DNA of 64,000 nucleotides from Alopecurus myosuroides (taxonomy: Eukaryota; Streptophyta; Magnoliopsida; Poales; Poaceae), in assembly GCA_028641055.1 (NCBI GenBank), contig CM054060.1:309552949-309616948 (forward strand). Direction: 5' to 3'. The translations under genes were made by a program, and so were the position numbers. Below the pieces are notes generated by a model. The model was given only the letters and a program-made list of their open reading frames with translations, made no database searches and was not told the DNA's origin. Below are positions 10,982 to 22,607 of the stretch, piece after piece. Each line of letters starts with the position of its first letter. The first letter of the stretch is position 1.

Positions 10982-11458
10982 TGTCGTGGGATGATCACGG
11001 CAGACGTTACCGGGGGTAACTGATCTTGGGGCAAGACGACACAGGCGTTTGGGAGAGGGTTTAGCTCGGAGGAAAACATGATGGAACTCGATCTGGTAGC
11101 CGGCAATCAAGTCGCCGAGTCTCCGATCTCGATATATTAACTCAACTCTCGTGTTACACTGGATGCTTGATATCAAGCGATGTTGCTAGAACTCTTGGGA
11201 TCTCCCTTAACCTAACCTAGGGGCCGGTTTATAAAGCACCCGAACCCCCTGGTTTGCCCTCCAAGGCGCACCCTGAATCCTACCCGGACACTGCGTATAA
11301 AACCCTAACTTTCCTTACCGTAACCCACAACCCGGGTTACGAGGCCTACAATCCTGGGCCTTCTAGTTGTTCTTTTATCCTTAGCCGGATCTTGCGCAGC
11401 GTCCTTTGGGCCGAATTACACCTTGGAGTTGGCCTACCGGGTTATCATCCCTCCATCA
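10982..11458 (-). repeat. 5' LTR of the inner Tat element
   Basis: 477 bp, TG...CA, with three differences from 819-1295. Confidence 0.95.
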
Positions 11459-11463
11459 AGCGG
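11459..11463. repeat. Target-site duplication AGCGG, right copy
   Basis: Matches 814-818 exactly. Confidence 0.93.
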
Positions 11464-12147
11464 GGAGACGATCCGGCTTTCTTCGGCTGAGAGCTTGTGC
11501 GCCTAGGACTTCCTATGCTTCAGAACAGCGAAAGGGTGGAATTCATGAGATCCACCCGTGCTGTCATGAGAGACATAGAACCACTTCCTCCGCCACCCTT
11601 GCGCGGAGTCGACGAAGTGCATCTCCAGGTAGGAGCTGTCAGTCTTCGCATGGATTCCGAAGCCGCCGGTGCGCAGCATTTCTCCAAGCTGGTTCTCCAC
11701 CCGCGACTTCTCATGGAAGACCCGCACTTTGAATAGGGCCTTACAAAGGCCCCAGTGCGGGCGAATGCCTAAGAAGCACTCGCAAAGTACGATAAAGCAC
11801 GAGATGTGCTGAATCGCATTTGGAGGCAGGTCATGGAGCTGTATGCCATAGACATACAACAATCCAAGCAAGAAAGAATGAAGAGGAAGGGAGAGGCCGC
11901 GCGAGACGTGATCCACGAAGATCACGCGCTCGTTCGCGCGGGGATTTGGTACCTCTTCTTTCTTGCCCAGGCGAACACGCTTGTCGCCCTCGGGAGGTAG
12001 CAGCCCCTCCCTCTACATCTCCTTGATGCTTTTGTTGGTGGTGCTGGCGGAGCGCCAGTCGCCCGTCCTCGCGGCGGGTGGGACGGGGACGTCCTCGGTC
12101 GCCTTCGACGAAGAAATAGCAGCGCCACACTTATTTCCTCCCGCCAT
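11464..12147 (-). pseudogene. Antisense gene of the outer Tat-type element, 5' part
   Basis: Minus-strand frame starting at a Met at 12147 ('MAGGNKCG'). It encodes 'VIFVDHVSRGLSLPLHSF' and 'IQHISCFIVLCECFLG', clearly homologous to the N-terminal domain of the plus-strand gene at 2484-3413 (same spacing of 'HV(T/S)RG', 'FIVL', 'C/E'). It is thus the same family of Gypsy antisense genes. The frame is broken by TAG codons at 12013-12015 and 11503-11505, both one C-to-T step from CAG. It runs into the inner element at 11464 and resumes at 813. Function unknown. Confidence 0.65.
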
Positions 12148-13178
12148 TAGAGCTCGTGAGTGCTTGCAGAGGAGGAGGTGTGCGCGAGGAAGAAGAAAGA
12201 GAAGCAAGTGACCGGAAAGGTTACTTTCCGCCTAAGGACGGATATATATACACAAGCCAGGCCAATCTGGACCGCAGATCAAGCAACGTGGCACCCATCG
12301 TGGCTGACACGCGTGAAGTGAAAACGAATCGGCGGTGAAAAGCTGTTTTATGCCACGATCTTAACAGCGGATCGTGCGTATTTACTACGTGTGGATCGCG
12401 GAAAAACCAAAAACGACGTCTCGTTTCCGGTCAAAAAGCTGACAGGGTGGGCCAGCATGCTCTGTTTTCACTTCGTCACGTCCCATCGGGAGTAGTTAGA
12501 ACGAACAAAGTGCACAATGACATCATTGCGTACCTCATCAAACCCGAGAATTCCCTCGGGTAGGATCCCAGACACAAAATTTTCTTCGTATGGGCATATC
12601 AAGACGCGGAAACTCTTTCGTATAAAAAGCCCAGACACGAAATTTTTCTTTCGTATGGGCACAACAAGGCTTCCATACTCGAAAAATCTCAAGACAAAAC
12701 TCGCGAGTGCACAGCTCCTGCCACTCGATCACACGATGTACACACATCCCTTCCCTGGATCGTTCAGCCGACTAGGCACATCCGGATGCCATATTCTCTC
12801 TAATACGAAGTTAAGACCCAAAAGATCTCTCTTATGGGCCTGGAATCGCACTCAAGCTGCGTCTTCCGGTAAATTTCCGTGTCAACAACACGAAGAAAAA
12901 TCCTAGCGTGCGCGCCGCGTACCCCTATAGGTTAAGTTCGAATCGATAAGACCTCCACGGCCCAATCGCAATGATCACCTCATCGGATTTGAGTCGGAGG
13001 TATCAAATTCGCATAGGCTAGAACTGTTTTTGCCCTAGATGCAATTAATTCAAGACACACAGGGTACACGCCCTCCAAAAGACAAGCGGTTGAAGCGACC
13101 AGTCGAAAGAATTCAAGACAAGATTTTGAGCGTCTACCCGACATAAAATTTTCAATCGAGTAAACGCTCGGGGGCTAC
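12148..13178. other. Upstream region of the outer antisense gene, up to the outer 3' LTR
   Basis: No coding frame of note. An imperfect tandem repeat (about 75 bp) lies near 12570-12670, with 'CAGACAC(A/G)AAATTTT' and 'TTCGTATGGGCA' in each copy. The stretch ends in GCTCGGGGGCTAC (13166-13178), a polypurine-type signal directly before the LTR at 13179. Confidence 0.45.
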
Positions 13179-13648
13179 TGACGAAGGGATGAACCCTGGA
13201 CCTATCGGGTGAGGCTACCTGGTCCAAGGCCCAAGACCTAAGCCTAAGGGGAGACGCCATGGACTATTCTAGAAGGCCCAGTTGAAGCCCACCTGCAAGG
13301 CCTTGCGGGTCAAGTTAGGAAACTTGTAATCGAGTTTAGGTTAGGGTTTGTATCCCCCCGGGTACGGTTTGAGACCTGGCCACCTATATAAGGCCAGGAG
13401 AACCACCAGAAGGGGGACCAAGCAATACCGCACCACCAAAGCCTTGAGATCGAGCTCATACTCTCGACTCGGGCATCCCCCATTGTAATCGATCTATTCG
13501 TCAATACAGATCGACAGAAGCAGGAGTAAGGGTTTTACCTCTACGAGGGCCCCGAACCTGGGTAAATCGTGCGCCCTGTTAGCCCACGATTGTCACCAAC
13601 GCCTACACGTTCTCCTAATCGAAACCCTATGGGTTCACCCAAGGGACT
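13179..13648 (+). repeat. 3' LTR of the outer Tat-type element, truncated
   Basis: Begins TGACGAAGGG right after the purine-rich signal and contains a promoter-like 'cctatataagg' near 13383, as expected in an LTR. No TG..CA partner LTR lies in the window. Its end is cut where the next LTR begins at 13649. Confidence 0.55.
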
Positions 13649-14168
13649 TGTTGAGATGCATATTTGATAGTGTGAGTGGAGTGTCCACTCACATGATGAG
13701 GGAAGAGGTGGGGGCGCACCCATGGGCTGGCCGCATCCCCTCTCTCACACACCCATAGCCCACCTCACTTCCTATCCACCCGCTGCTCAATTCCATGGTC
13801 TCCGGCTTGGCGAAGCCCTGACCGTGGGATTCTTCTTCACCACCACGCCGTCGTGCTGCTGGAGTTCCGAGGATCCTCTACTTCCGCATCCCCGCTGGAT
13901 CGAGGGAACGGAGGTCGTCATCAATCGTACGTGTGACCGATCACGGAGTCAGCCCCGGATTGCGGTGCACATCTTCTCGCTCTCCTGGTCGGTGTGAGTA
14001 CGACTACGCTAACAATAAGATTTGATCTCGTAATTTTTGTGTCTTCGAGGGTATGTTCTTTTTAAGACTCTCTCTATGCCCGTTGCTTTCATCTCCTAGA
14101 TTAGATCTTGGCCTTTCGGGTGTCTCTCGCGTAGGAAATTTTTTGTTTTCTATGCAACGACCCCTTCA
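13649..14168. repeat. Lone LTR, 520 bp
   Basis: Starts TGTTGAGATG and ends CCCCTTCA; the last 120 bp resemble the 3' end of Triticeae LTRs ('ttttctatgcaacg'). The flanking 5-mers (GGACT and GAAAT) do not match, so it is not a clean solo LTR. No internal region is attached on either side. Ends and orientation are provisional. Confidence 0.4.
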
Positions 14169-15910
14169 GAAATAACCATGAAGCTCATCATCAAGTAACA
14201 TAATGGAGGTGGATGTTGTGCAAGAATATATCTCGGAATGGCTATATAAATGCCATGATAGGTAGATATGGTGGCTGTTTTGAGGAAGAATATATGGGCT
14301 TATGTGTAGGATAACAAAGTCCTCCCACGGATTTGGATTCACTGGTGAAATTTGCACCAACTCTCAATGTGAGAAAGGGCAATGCACAGTACCGAAGAGG
14401 CTAGCAAATATGGATGGTGGAAGTGCCAGGAACCACAACATAGACTCACGAGTTAAAAGGTTGCAACAAGCAAATCGTCTTTACAAGGCACAATGCAAAT
14501 CACTCCAAGAGGGTCCGTGGAAGTGACAAGTCACTGTTAGCTACCCCGACCGTAGCGCGTAACAAAAGGCCGATCAGAAATGTATCACTCGTAGCAATCA
14601 TATACCATTGTTTCTATCAGCTGGTAATTTAAGTGTGGCACATTTTCAAGTTTCTTAGACCAACCATTAAAAGTTTATACTTACTAGTCCTTCCCGTTTA
14701 TCCATTAAGAAAATTAATATCTCAAAACAACAGTAGTGATTCAAGTGAAGCAGTTTAGTGATATACAAGACCATGCGAATTTTTCCACTATACCAACTAC
14801 CACATAAGAATTTCTATTCTCAACCAAGCACATATATATGACAACAAAAACTCTCTCTAAGCATATAGCAATGAAAACTAGAGAGTACTAACATCTCTAA
14901 ATAAGAGATGAATGCAAAAGAAGAGCTAAATAAATGAAGCAGCCAGACAAAGATTAATAATACAAAGTATTCCCATGAAAAAAACAGAGCGTGTCACTCT
15001 CCAATAAAAGAATGCTGGGATCCAACCAAGCTTATTGCAAAGATAAAAACAAACTGAGAGCAAAAATAAAAGACGCTCCAAGTAAAGCACATAAGATGTG
15101 ACCGAATAAAAATATAGTTTCACTAGAAGTGACCTGATAATTTGTCGATGAAGAAGGGGATGCCTAGGGCATCCCCAAGCTTAGACGCTTGAGTCTTTTT
15201 GGAATTTGATGGGATGTACCTCCGGGTCCTCCCCAAGTTTAGGATCTTCACTCTTCTTGATCACGTCATAATCCTCTTCTCTTGACCCTTGAAAACTTCC
15301 TTCACACCAAACTTCTCACAATCTTCATTAGCAACGTTAGTGCAATCGAAATAATAAATTCACATGGTTCAGTTTCAACACAAGACTAACACTCATAAAC
15401 ACATTAGCTACTGTCACAACTTCTTTTAAAACCCCTTTTCTCAAAATAACACCAAAAGAAAGAGATTTAGATGCAAATGCAATTATTGGCAGAAATCTAT
15501 CAAAACAAGACAGCAGGTAAAGATGTTTTTTTCGAAATAAACCTAGCTTCCAGCATACGAACTAGAGATGTTGCAGCGGTTTCATAATCTGGAGCAAGTT
15601 CAGTTAAGGATCTATCCTCAAATTTTTGTGCTTACTAACATAATTATATCACCGCTACCTATTGGTACGTATTTCAAGGTAAACTTGGGTAGAATCATGA
15701 TTAGAGATTAAACTAAGAGCATAAAAGCAAAAATAACAGCTATGAAGTAAACTATTTTTTTGTGTGTTTTTGATATAAAGAAGAAAAACAAGACAATAAA
15801 CAAAGTAAAGTGGTTAAGAGCGAGAGTCTCCCCTTGCCAGAAGACTTCTTTCTCCCCGGCAATGGCGCCAGAATTTTTTTGCTACTCCTTGATGATGATG
15901 AATTTTAAGT
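14169..15910 (-). mobile_element. Internal fragment of a Gypsy-type element with a 1.7-kb LTR
   Basis: AT-rich, non-coding sequence between the lone LTR and a primer-binding site at 15911. No pol domain is present, so this is a non-autonomous or deleted copy. The 3' LTR is not in the window. Assigned by its position inside the PBS of the LTR at 15936-17647. Confidence 0.45.
15854..15870 (-). promoter_or_regulatory. Second primer-binding-site-like motif
   Basis: Minus strand reads TGGCGCCATTGCCGGGG, a near copy of the PBS at 15911-15927, 57 bp farther inside the element. Confidence 0.5.
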
Positions 15911-15927
15911 CCCCCGCAACGGCGCCA
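15911..15927 (-). promoter_or_regulatory. Primer-binding site, tRNA-Asp type
   Basis: Minus strand reads TGGCGCCGTTGCGGGGG, eight bases inside the LTR end. The TGGCGCCGTTGCC-type site is known as a tRNA-Asp primer site in Gypsy elements. Confidence 0.65.
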
Positions 15928-15935
15928 GAAAATCT

Positions 15936-17647
15936 TGATACTTGTGATGGCGTGTTGGGAACCCCAAGAGGAGGGTGTGATGAGTACAACGGTAAGAATT
16001 TCCCTCAGTTAAGAACCAAGGTTATCAATCCAGTAGGAGAAAGAGGATATTTGGAAGGTTGATGCCACTGACAGTGGCGATGGCGCCTCACCGGTGTCAG
16101 CAACAACGCGAAACCTGCACACAACACAACCAAAATACTTTGTCCCAACGGTACAGTGAGGTTGTCAATCTCACCGGTCTTGCTGAAAACAAAGATTAGA
16201 CGTATAGTGTGGAAAATGGTGTATGCTTGCAGTTGTAAAGAAAACAGGGAATTGTAGTGGTTTGTTTAACAGTGTAGGAAAATGGACCGGGGTTCATAGG
16301 TTCACTAGTGGTGTCTCTCCATAAAAGATAGCATGCTGGGTGAACAAATTACAGCTGGGCAATTGACAAATAGAGGTTGCACTATAGTGCACATTCATGA
16401 CATGATGACTACTATGATATTTGGTGAGGGCATTATAACAATATACATAGACCGTAATCCAACTGCATCTATGATTATTAATCCACCCTCAGGTTATCAT
16501 CCGAACCCCCTTAGCTATTAAGCTGCAAGCAACAGATAATCGCATTCAGCAATGTGTGTAATGTAAGCAATGATTGTGCACGCGGGCACTCACACCGCTG
16601 CTTTCTCCCTAGTGTCAACATCACATCCTCCCCGTCACGTTTCTGTCACTCGAGCACATGCGAAAAGGAGGCATGAACCCAACTATCGAGCATAAATACT
16701 CCCTCTTGGAGTCACTAGCAACTACTTGGCCAGAGCAATCACTAGCAACGGAAAGCAACCAAGATCACAAATAACATATGCAATAAAGACTATAATCAAC
16801 TTGGCATAAGTTCAATATTCATCGGATCCCAGCAAACACGACACATAGAATTACATAATAACAATCTCGATCATGTTAGGCAGCTCACGAGATCTAAACA
16901 TTGAGGCATAGGAGGAGAAGACAACCATCTAGCTACTGCTATGGACCCGTAGTCCAAGGATGAGCTTACTCACGCATCACTCCAGAGGCAGGCATGTGAT
17001 GAAGAGGCCTCCGGTGATGATCTCCTCTCCGGCAGGGTGCCGGGAGACAGCTTGAGAACCCCCCCCCTCCCCGATCTAGGGTTGACGACGACGACGGCTG
17101 CGGACCTTTTCGGGGACTTTTGATCAGGTGCCTAGGGTTTTCCTTCATAGGGGAATAAATAGGCGAAAGGGCGACGCCGGTGGGCCACCAGGGTGGCCTC
17201 ACCACCCCTAGGCGCGGCCAAGGGGGGCGCCTGGCTATGGTGAGGGCCCCCTGGTGCCCGTCTTCGACTCCTCTTCGGACTTGTGGATGCTTCCAGGGAA
17301 AATAGGAACTTCGGGATTCGTGGGGTGCAATTCCGAAAATATTTCCAGAGCCGTACAAGAAAGAGGGTACTAGTTAGGTTGGCCTTATATACTTGCTTTC
17401 TTTTCTCACCACTCGTTTATAGTCTTTGTGGACGAGCCGCCTGTAGCTTACGTTCCTAACAAACCAATTTTGCTAACTTTTCTGAAATAAAAAACATGAG
17501 AAAACAAGGAACTGGCACTTGGCATCTTGTTAATAGGTTAGTCCCGGAAACGTGTAAAAATGCTATAAAGAAGGGAGAAAATATGTAGCAATTGGCATAA
17601 TATCAACATGGAACATCATAAATTATAGATACGTTGGAGACGTATCA
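15936..17647 (-). repeat. 5' LTR, 1712 bp, of a Gypsy-type element
   Basis: Terminal six bases form a perfect inverted repeat: TGATAC at one end and GTATCA at the other. On the minus strand it starts TGATACGTCTCCAACGTATC, a very common Triticeae Gypsy LTR start. A GC-rich segment at 17000-17300 is the likely promoter or leader region. It is inserted directly into MULE coding sequence at 17648. Confidence 0.7.
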
Positions 17648-18855
17648 CTTGCTAAGAGAGAAAATCATGAATATTTTTCATAGGCGGAGAGAGGAAGAGA
17701 AATTTATACGTGGAATTATACTACCTGCTATCATTCAACAGATAAATAATAGGACTAGAAAACTTGATCATTTGGGTGTTGGAAGATCAACAAAATAAAG
17801 TTGTGAGGTCAAAGATGCCAACAAGAATAACCTTAGGCATGTTGTGAAGATAGGTAGTCGTGAATGCACTTCCCTAGAATGGCAGCACACAGGAAAGCCT
17901 TGTGATCATGCACTTGCAATTTTTATAGGGGTTGCAATGCATCCATCTGTGCATGATTACTACTCCATCAGAGACAAGTCTCAGTGGCCCCAAGTTACTC
18001 TAGATTTTGGGATGGTGCCACCGATTTCAAGGAGACCCATTGGGAGACAGAGAAACTAAGAATCAAAGGCTGCCTTGAAGATGGTGGTGGTAGCAGTAAA
18101 GGGAAGAAAAGTTAAATGTCAACAGGAAAGAGCCAGATGCTGGCGATAAAGATAAGGCAAAAGAAAATGGTGTCAAAGGTAAGGTAAAAGAGAAAAAAAG
18201 ATTTGGCACCACAAACCGGTGCAAACAATGTGGAGAGTCGGGGCATCAGAAAACAACATGTCCAGAAAATGAGCCTACAGTATCACATCTATATTAATCT
18301 CTTATTTTCAATGTTTTGTGTACTGAAACAGAAAGAAAAAGGCGAAAAAGTTCATAAAGGTGAGGATCAACTTTCTAGAGAGGTTATTGAGCAAGAAGTA
18401 TTTTCAGCTGATGTTGGGACACCGAAAACAACAACAATCACACTCCTCCTAGCCTTCATGATAGCCCTGGAGCTATAACAAGGAGGTAATCATGTTGTTT
18501 GCCTTCATATGCACATCGTTATGAAAAAAGACTGTTTTCTAATATGATGTTTAAACCGTAGGAAACTTGCTATGTCCATGGTTGGAGATGGTGCATCGCA
18601 ACCACCTGTAACAGATTTTGCATCTCTAGCGAGACCTAGTTTTGATTTTCACTGCCTCCTGGCCTTCATGATAGCCCCGAAGCAATAACAAGAAGGTAAT
18701 CATGTGGGTTGCTTTCATATGCACATCATTATAAAAAAGGACTATTTTCTAACATGATGTTTGAAATATAGGCGACTTGCTATGGCCATGGTTGGAGATG
18801 GTGTATCCGAGCCATCTGCAACATTTTTTGTCCCAGACGAGACCTAGTTTTGATG
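17648..18855 (+). pseudogene. MULE (MuDR-type) transposase, 3' part
   Basis: Coding sequence begins at the LTR border and encodes the SWIM zinc finger ('CTSLEWQHTGKPCDHALA', about 17863-17916), then 'RRPIGRQR' and a CCHC knuckle ('CKQCGESGHQKTTC', about 18219-18260). This order is known from plant Mutator-like transposases. Two further exon-like pieces follow, each with the same intron (see 18441-18854). The catalytic DDE region upstream is missing, removed or displaced by the retrotransposon at 15936-17647. A stop and frame changes occur (a TAA near 17798 and others). It is a fragment, not a working gene. Confidence 0.75.
18441..18854 (+). repeat. Tandem duplication of an intron-exon unit in the MULE 3' end
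   Basis: 18441-18646 and 18650-18854 are diverged copies with a ~208-bp period. Each has 'CCTTCATGATAGCCC', a GTAATCATGT donor, an AG acceptor (about 18561 and 18771) and an exon starting 'ACTTGCTATG'. Confidence 0.75.
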
Positions 18856-19277
18856 TGTCGTCAAGTTCAAATTCCTGCAAGAAAAAGTGAAGAGGAGGAA
18901 ACAGTGATCGTATTGCTTCGGGACTCTATTTTCAATATTTATATAGTTATATGCGTTTGTTTTTATTTGTTGAATGATGTCAATTCCATGCCCGCAATCC
19001 CACATATTTTCATTCTCCAAAAAAAAACCACATATTGTCGGTGATGAGTTGTTTTTTTATTTGGTGATTGTGGACGATGTGTTATTTAAGCTCGGAATTA
19101 TTTGAACTGAACATGTTGGTCATCTTTGAGTGATTTATGATGTCAATTCCATGTAATCCCAAAGATTTTGTGATATATGGATGGATGCTGCCAAAAAAAT
19201 TCGGATCTGACACAACTACTTGATGCCCAGTATGCATATGTTGTATATATATGAATGGTGGCTGTACAAAACAACAA
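18856..19277. other. No recognised feature
   Basis: AT-rich sequence behind the MULE remnant. A short repeat 'TGATGTCAATTCCATG' occurs at about 18975 and 19139. No coding frame. Confidence 0.5.
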
Positions 19278-19438
19278 CTCCCTCTGTATCGAAATGTAAG
19301 ATGTTTTACCCTTTCCTGAACAAAATATACCTAGTCATGTTTTAGTGTAAGATACACATGAATCTACACATTAAAACATGTCTAGATACATATTATCTAG
19401 CAAAAGCTAAAACATTTTATATTTTGATACGAAGGGAG
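19278..19438. mobile_element. Stowaway-like MITE, 161 bp
   Basis: Long imperfect terminal inverted repeats: CTCCCTCTGTATCGAAATGT at the left and the complement of a matching CTCCCTTCGTATCAAAATAT at the right. A TA follows on the right; the left TA is not preserved. Confidence 0.75.
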
Positions 19439-19440
19439 TA

Positions 19441-20403
19441 AATGTCTGGATGAATGTTGGCTATATGCATGAACAAGAGGAGCTGATTAATTTACATTTA
19501 TTTTTGACATCCTCCTAAAATATTTATCTGTACAGATTTACAATGCATATCGTTTCATACTTGTTTGAATATGGCATCAATCTACATGACCTTATTCCTG
19601 GGAAAACAGGTCCGGTACTAACTAGTGTGTAGGCAGGAAATTATTTAGACACTAACGGGCTAGCAACTTGTACACACAGGTTCGTTGATATCATTAGGAA
19701 GCAGCTTGTACCAGTTGATCACACATACAGGTTCACTGGTTTCATCAGGTTGCAGCTTCTAGCAGCTGATCTTCTATTACCATGGTCATAGAGAAGGCCA
19801 TCATCTTCAGGTTGAACACCCAGATTGAGCCAGTGGCGGTCCTGGAACGCGCCTTTTGGTTGGTCCATTGATCCCCAGTAGCCTGTTGTTCCTGGAGGCC
19901 GTGAGGTCAAGGAGATATGGCGTCCATGGCAGTGTGCTGTCCCGAGCAAGCTGTGGCTGCAGTTCATGGTCGTCGATCTGGCGCTGACGCCGTGGTCCGG
20001 CCGCTGCACCCGAGGACGACGACGGAGGCAACTCGACGCCGCAACCCCGCACAGCGAGAACTCTTCCGGGGGCTCAACGCCGCTGAGCCCGTGGTCCGGC
20101 CGCTGCGCCCGAGGACGAGGTGGCCAAGCAACTTGGCGGACACGGGAGAGCCCCACTCTTCGCCTCAATGGTGGCCAAGCAACTCAGCGCCGCGACCCCC
20201 GCAAGGCGAGCTCTTCCGGAGGCTCGACGCCGCTGAGAGGGGCGCTCTCGCGCAGCTCCTCTGTTTCCCTCTGCTCCAGACGAGAACGTGTCTTTTGGTC
20301 AATCATCAATCAATCCCAGTTCAGTCCAGCCATGTATATTTGCCAAAGGGGCACCGTAACTGTACCGTATTTGCAATGTATTTGTTGGTAAAAAAGGTCA
20401 GTA
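19441..20403. other. Unassigned region with two sets of tandem repeats
   Basis: A ~52-bp repeat lies at about 19675-19770 ('ACAGGTTC..TG.T.TCAT..G'). A GC-rich repeat at about 19990-20240 has 'CCGTGGTCCGGCCGCTGC' twice and a 58-bp unit ending GACGCCGCTGAG twice. A 149-residue minus-strand frame crosses this but resembles nothing I recognise; it could be a captured gene fragment. Confidence 0.4.
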
Positions 20404-22607
20404 TCTCTACCTAATAATAAAAGCGTTAAGGCTTTCTTGGTTGGTTGCTTGGTCGGTCGGTCCGTCATCGAAAGTTATAAAGTTTAACAAATTACCCACC
20501 AATGCCATTAGAAAATAGAATCGTTATTTTATGTTTTTTTCGTCCGTCCCTAATTACATCTCCGTACGTGTTTGATCGATGCTTTGGTGTTGTGGCTCCC
20601 TCCGTTTCCTATTCTAACACGAGTTATGCTCTGACACAAACTCTGCTCAGACCAGGATCCATGGCCGATATGGACTCAGCTTTGCCCTTTCGGCGCGTCG
20701 AAGGAACCTATAAAAACCACTCAAGTCCCTCTACCAAAGTCCCAGCTCACCCTTGCCGCCGGCGGGCGACAGCCGGGTGGACGTCGACACAGAAGGATAT
20801 AGGACTGGAGCGCGAGGGCCCGGTGGTTCTGCATCTAGAGGATGTGCTGTGGGAGAATCCCGCCTAGGCGGGATCCAAGGAGCGCACGGTGAGGAGATCA
20901 GGGATTTCGGCGAAACGGATTGTGTGCTTTGCGACGATAGAGCCAACGTAGAGACGTCCCCACCTCAGCGGAACAGAGGGATTGGGTGGAGGTGTCGAGG
21001 AAGAGAAAGGCGGGAGGAGGAAGATGGAGAGCGAGAGGAGAACGGGGTTGCTTGCTTTATGTCCTTGCGCCTTCACACATCGAGGGAGAAACCAGCGCCC
21101 AACGCCAGCCGGAACAGCCGCTTTACAACATCGAGGAAATCAAGGCCGTCGACGCTAGCAGGAACAGCCGAACGGGGCTACGACAGGGCATGGGCTGACC
21201 TCGGGCTGTCGTGGCGTTGGTAAACCTGACTTTGGCTAGCCAACTCTGAAACGTGGAAAATAGGCTTAACTCTGTGTGCAGACTCAACTTAGAAGAAATA
21301 GCACGCAAAATGCAGAACAGAACCGTGGGAGCAAATCATGTTCACATATAGATTCGCGTGCCCGAAAGCAATGTTATACCACGTTTGTGTTCTTTGACTC
21401 ACGACAAGATATGGTCAGGCACTGAGCCAAGGGGGGACGAGCGGGGGGCCCCGATGATTGAGTCGTCCCTCGAGAAGGATTAGCTGATCGTTAACTTCCT
21501 TGCCAAATTAACTACTTCGCCCGCCCGCTGCCGTCGAAGCCAAGTCCCAAAAAAAAATCTCAAATTGGAAATCGGTCGAGATCAAAGGAGAAGGACGCGA
21601 TGCTCCAACTCGGTAACATCATGCGCCGTTCTGTTTTACATGCTCCTGGCCGGCCGCACAACATGAACGACGACGAGGGAACTCAGGGAAGGAACAGAGG
21701 TTGATTACTCTACTCTGGAACTCATAGCTGGTATGATCATGTCTAATAGTATATTTCCTAGCCTAGCTGCAACACTATATTAGTTATCTGTTTGTGACAT
21801 ATAAATAACCAGGAATTTCTAAATTGTTTACTTGTGCTTGTGTAGTAGACATGAAGAGGCAAAGAGCCGGAATTCATTTAAAAAAAAAAAACTTTGATCT
21901 ACATGCTCCTAAAGCTGACTTCAAAATTTAATCGTATTGCGGAAAAAACAGACATATTTTTGCATATCTAAACAGACCTTATAATATTAATTATGGTTTT
22001 CATCTCCACGCCGCCGGCGACGGTCATCTATGGTGCCATCGCGCCAACGGAACAACGTATATACGTGGATTTTTTTCTATGCCGTTGCAACGCATGGACA
22101 TATTTGTTTCTATGACTGCATCCTAGGGTCGCTTCCACGGTTTCTTGACCTATGTTCGCTTCTTCACCTCGGACGTCACAACATTTGTCCGGTTCTTGAT
22201 CTAGGGTGCGTCGAGCACTGGCCAATGTTGTTGGACGGTCACATCGGTGGCGTCTTAGTGGCTGGTGTCGGTGCTACTACACAAGACAACAACCATGCGC
22301 GGTCACTACCACAACGTGATGAAGCTAGAACAATGCGATGTTGGGGAAGATGCCTTTCTCGAGGGAGCTTCATGTTGATGAATTCCACCATCTATCTAGA
22401 ATAGTGTGTGTAAGTTGCATGGTTCTTGGAGAGTGAATACATAATTGAAATCTCAAGCGGGCTGAAGCGGTGGGCGTTGGGGGCGCACGTTGCCACGGAG
22501 CCAGATGATTTCTAAACGTTGTGGCTATAATAACGAGAACTTACCTTGGACACTTTTGCGACATAGATTTTATCTTTCCCGTTACAACGCACGGGCATGA
22601 TTGCTAG
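20404..22607 (+). mobile_element. Complete non-autonomous Helitron
   Basis: Begins TCTCTACCTAATAATAAAAG and ends with a hairpin-like CGTTACAACGCACGGG followed by GATTGCTAG. Both ends are typical of grass Helitrons (5' TC, 3' CTRR). The flanks are A on the left and T on the right, the expected A-T insertion site. It has no Rep or helicase frame. A GC-rich, promoter-like and leader-like segment at about 20640-21230 (with 'cctataaaaacc' near 20710) may be captured gene sequence of unknown origin. Confidence 0.8.

Larger units (their letters stand above)
819..11458 (-). mobile_element. Complete Tat-lineage Ty3/Gypsy retrotransposon lacking gag
   Basis: A 10.6-kb element with two 477-bp LTRs, a 5-bp target duplication and a primer-binding site at 10961-10979. 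In element order (right to left) it reads LTR, PBS, short leader, protease, reverse transcriptase, RNase H, a second archaeal-type RNase H, integrase, a multi-exon gene on the opposite strand, a purine-rich stretch and the LTR. The dual RNase H and the antisense gene place it in the Tat lineage. No gag-like ORF or CCHC knuckle lies between PBS and protease. The LTRs differ at three of 477 positions by direct comparison, so the insertion is recent. The pol frame carries only two in-frame stops. Confidence 0.9.

Noticed and set aside
13649..14168. Clean solo LTR from LTR-LTR recombination
   Set aside because: Flanking 5-mers GGACT and GAAAT do not match, so a truncated or rearranged copy is more likely.
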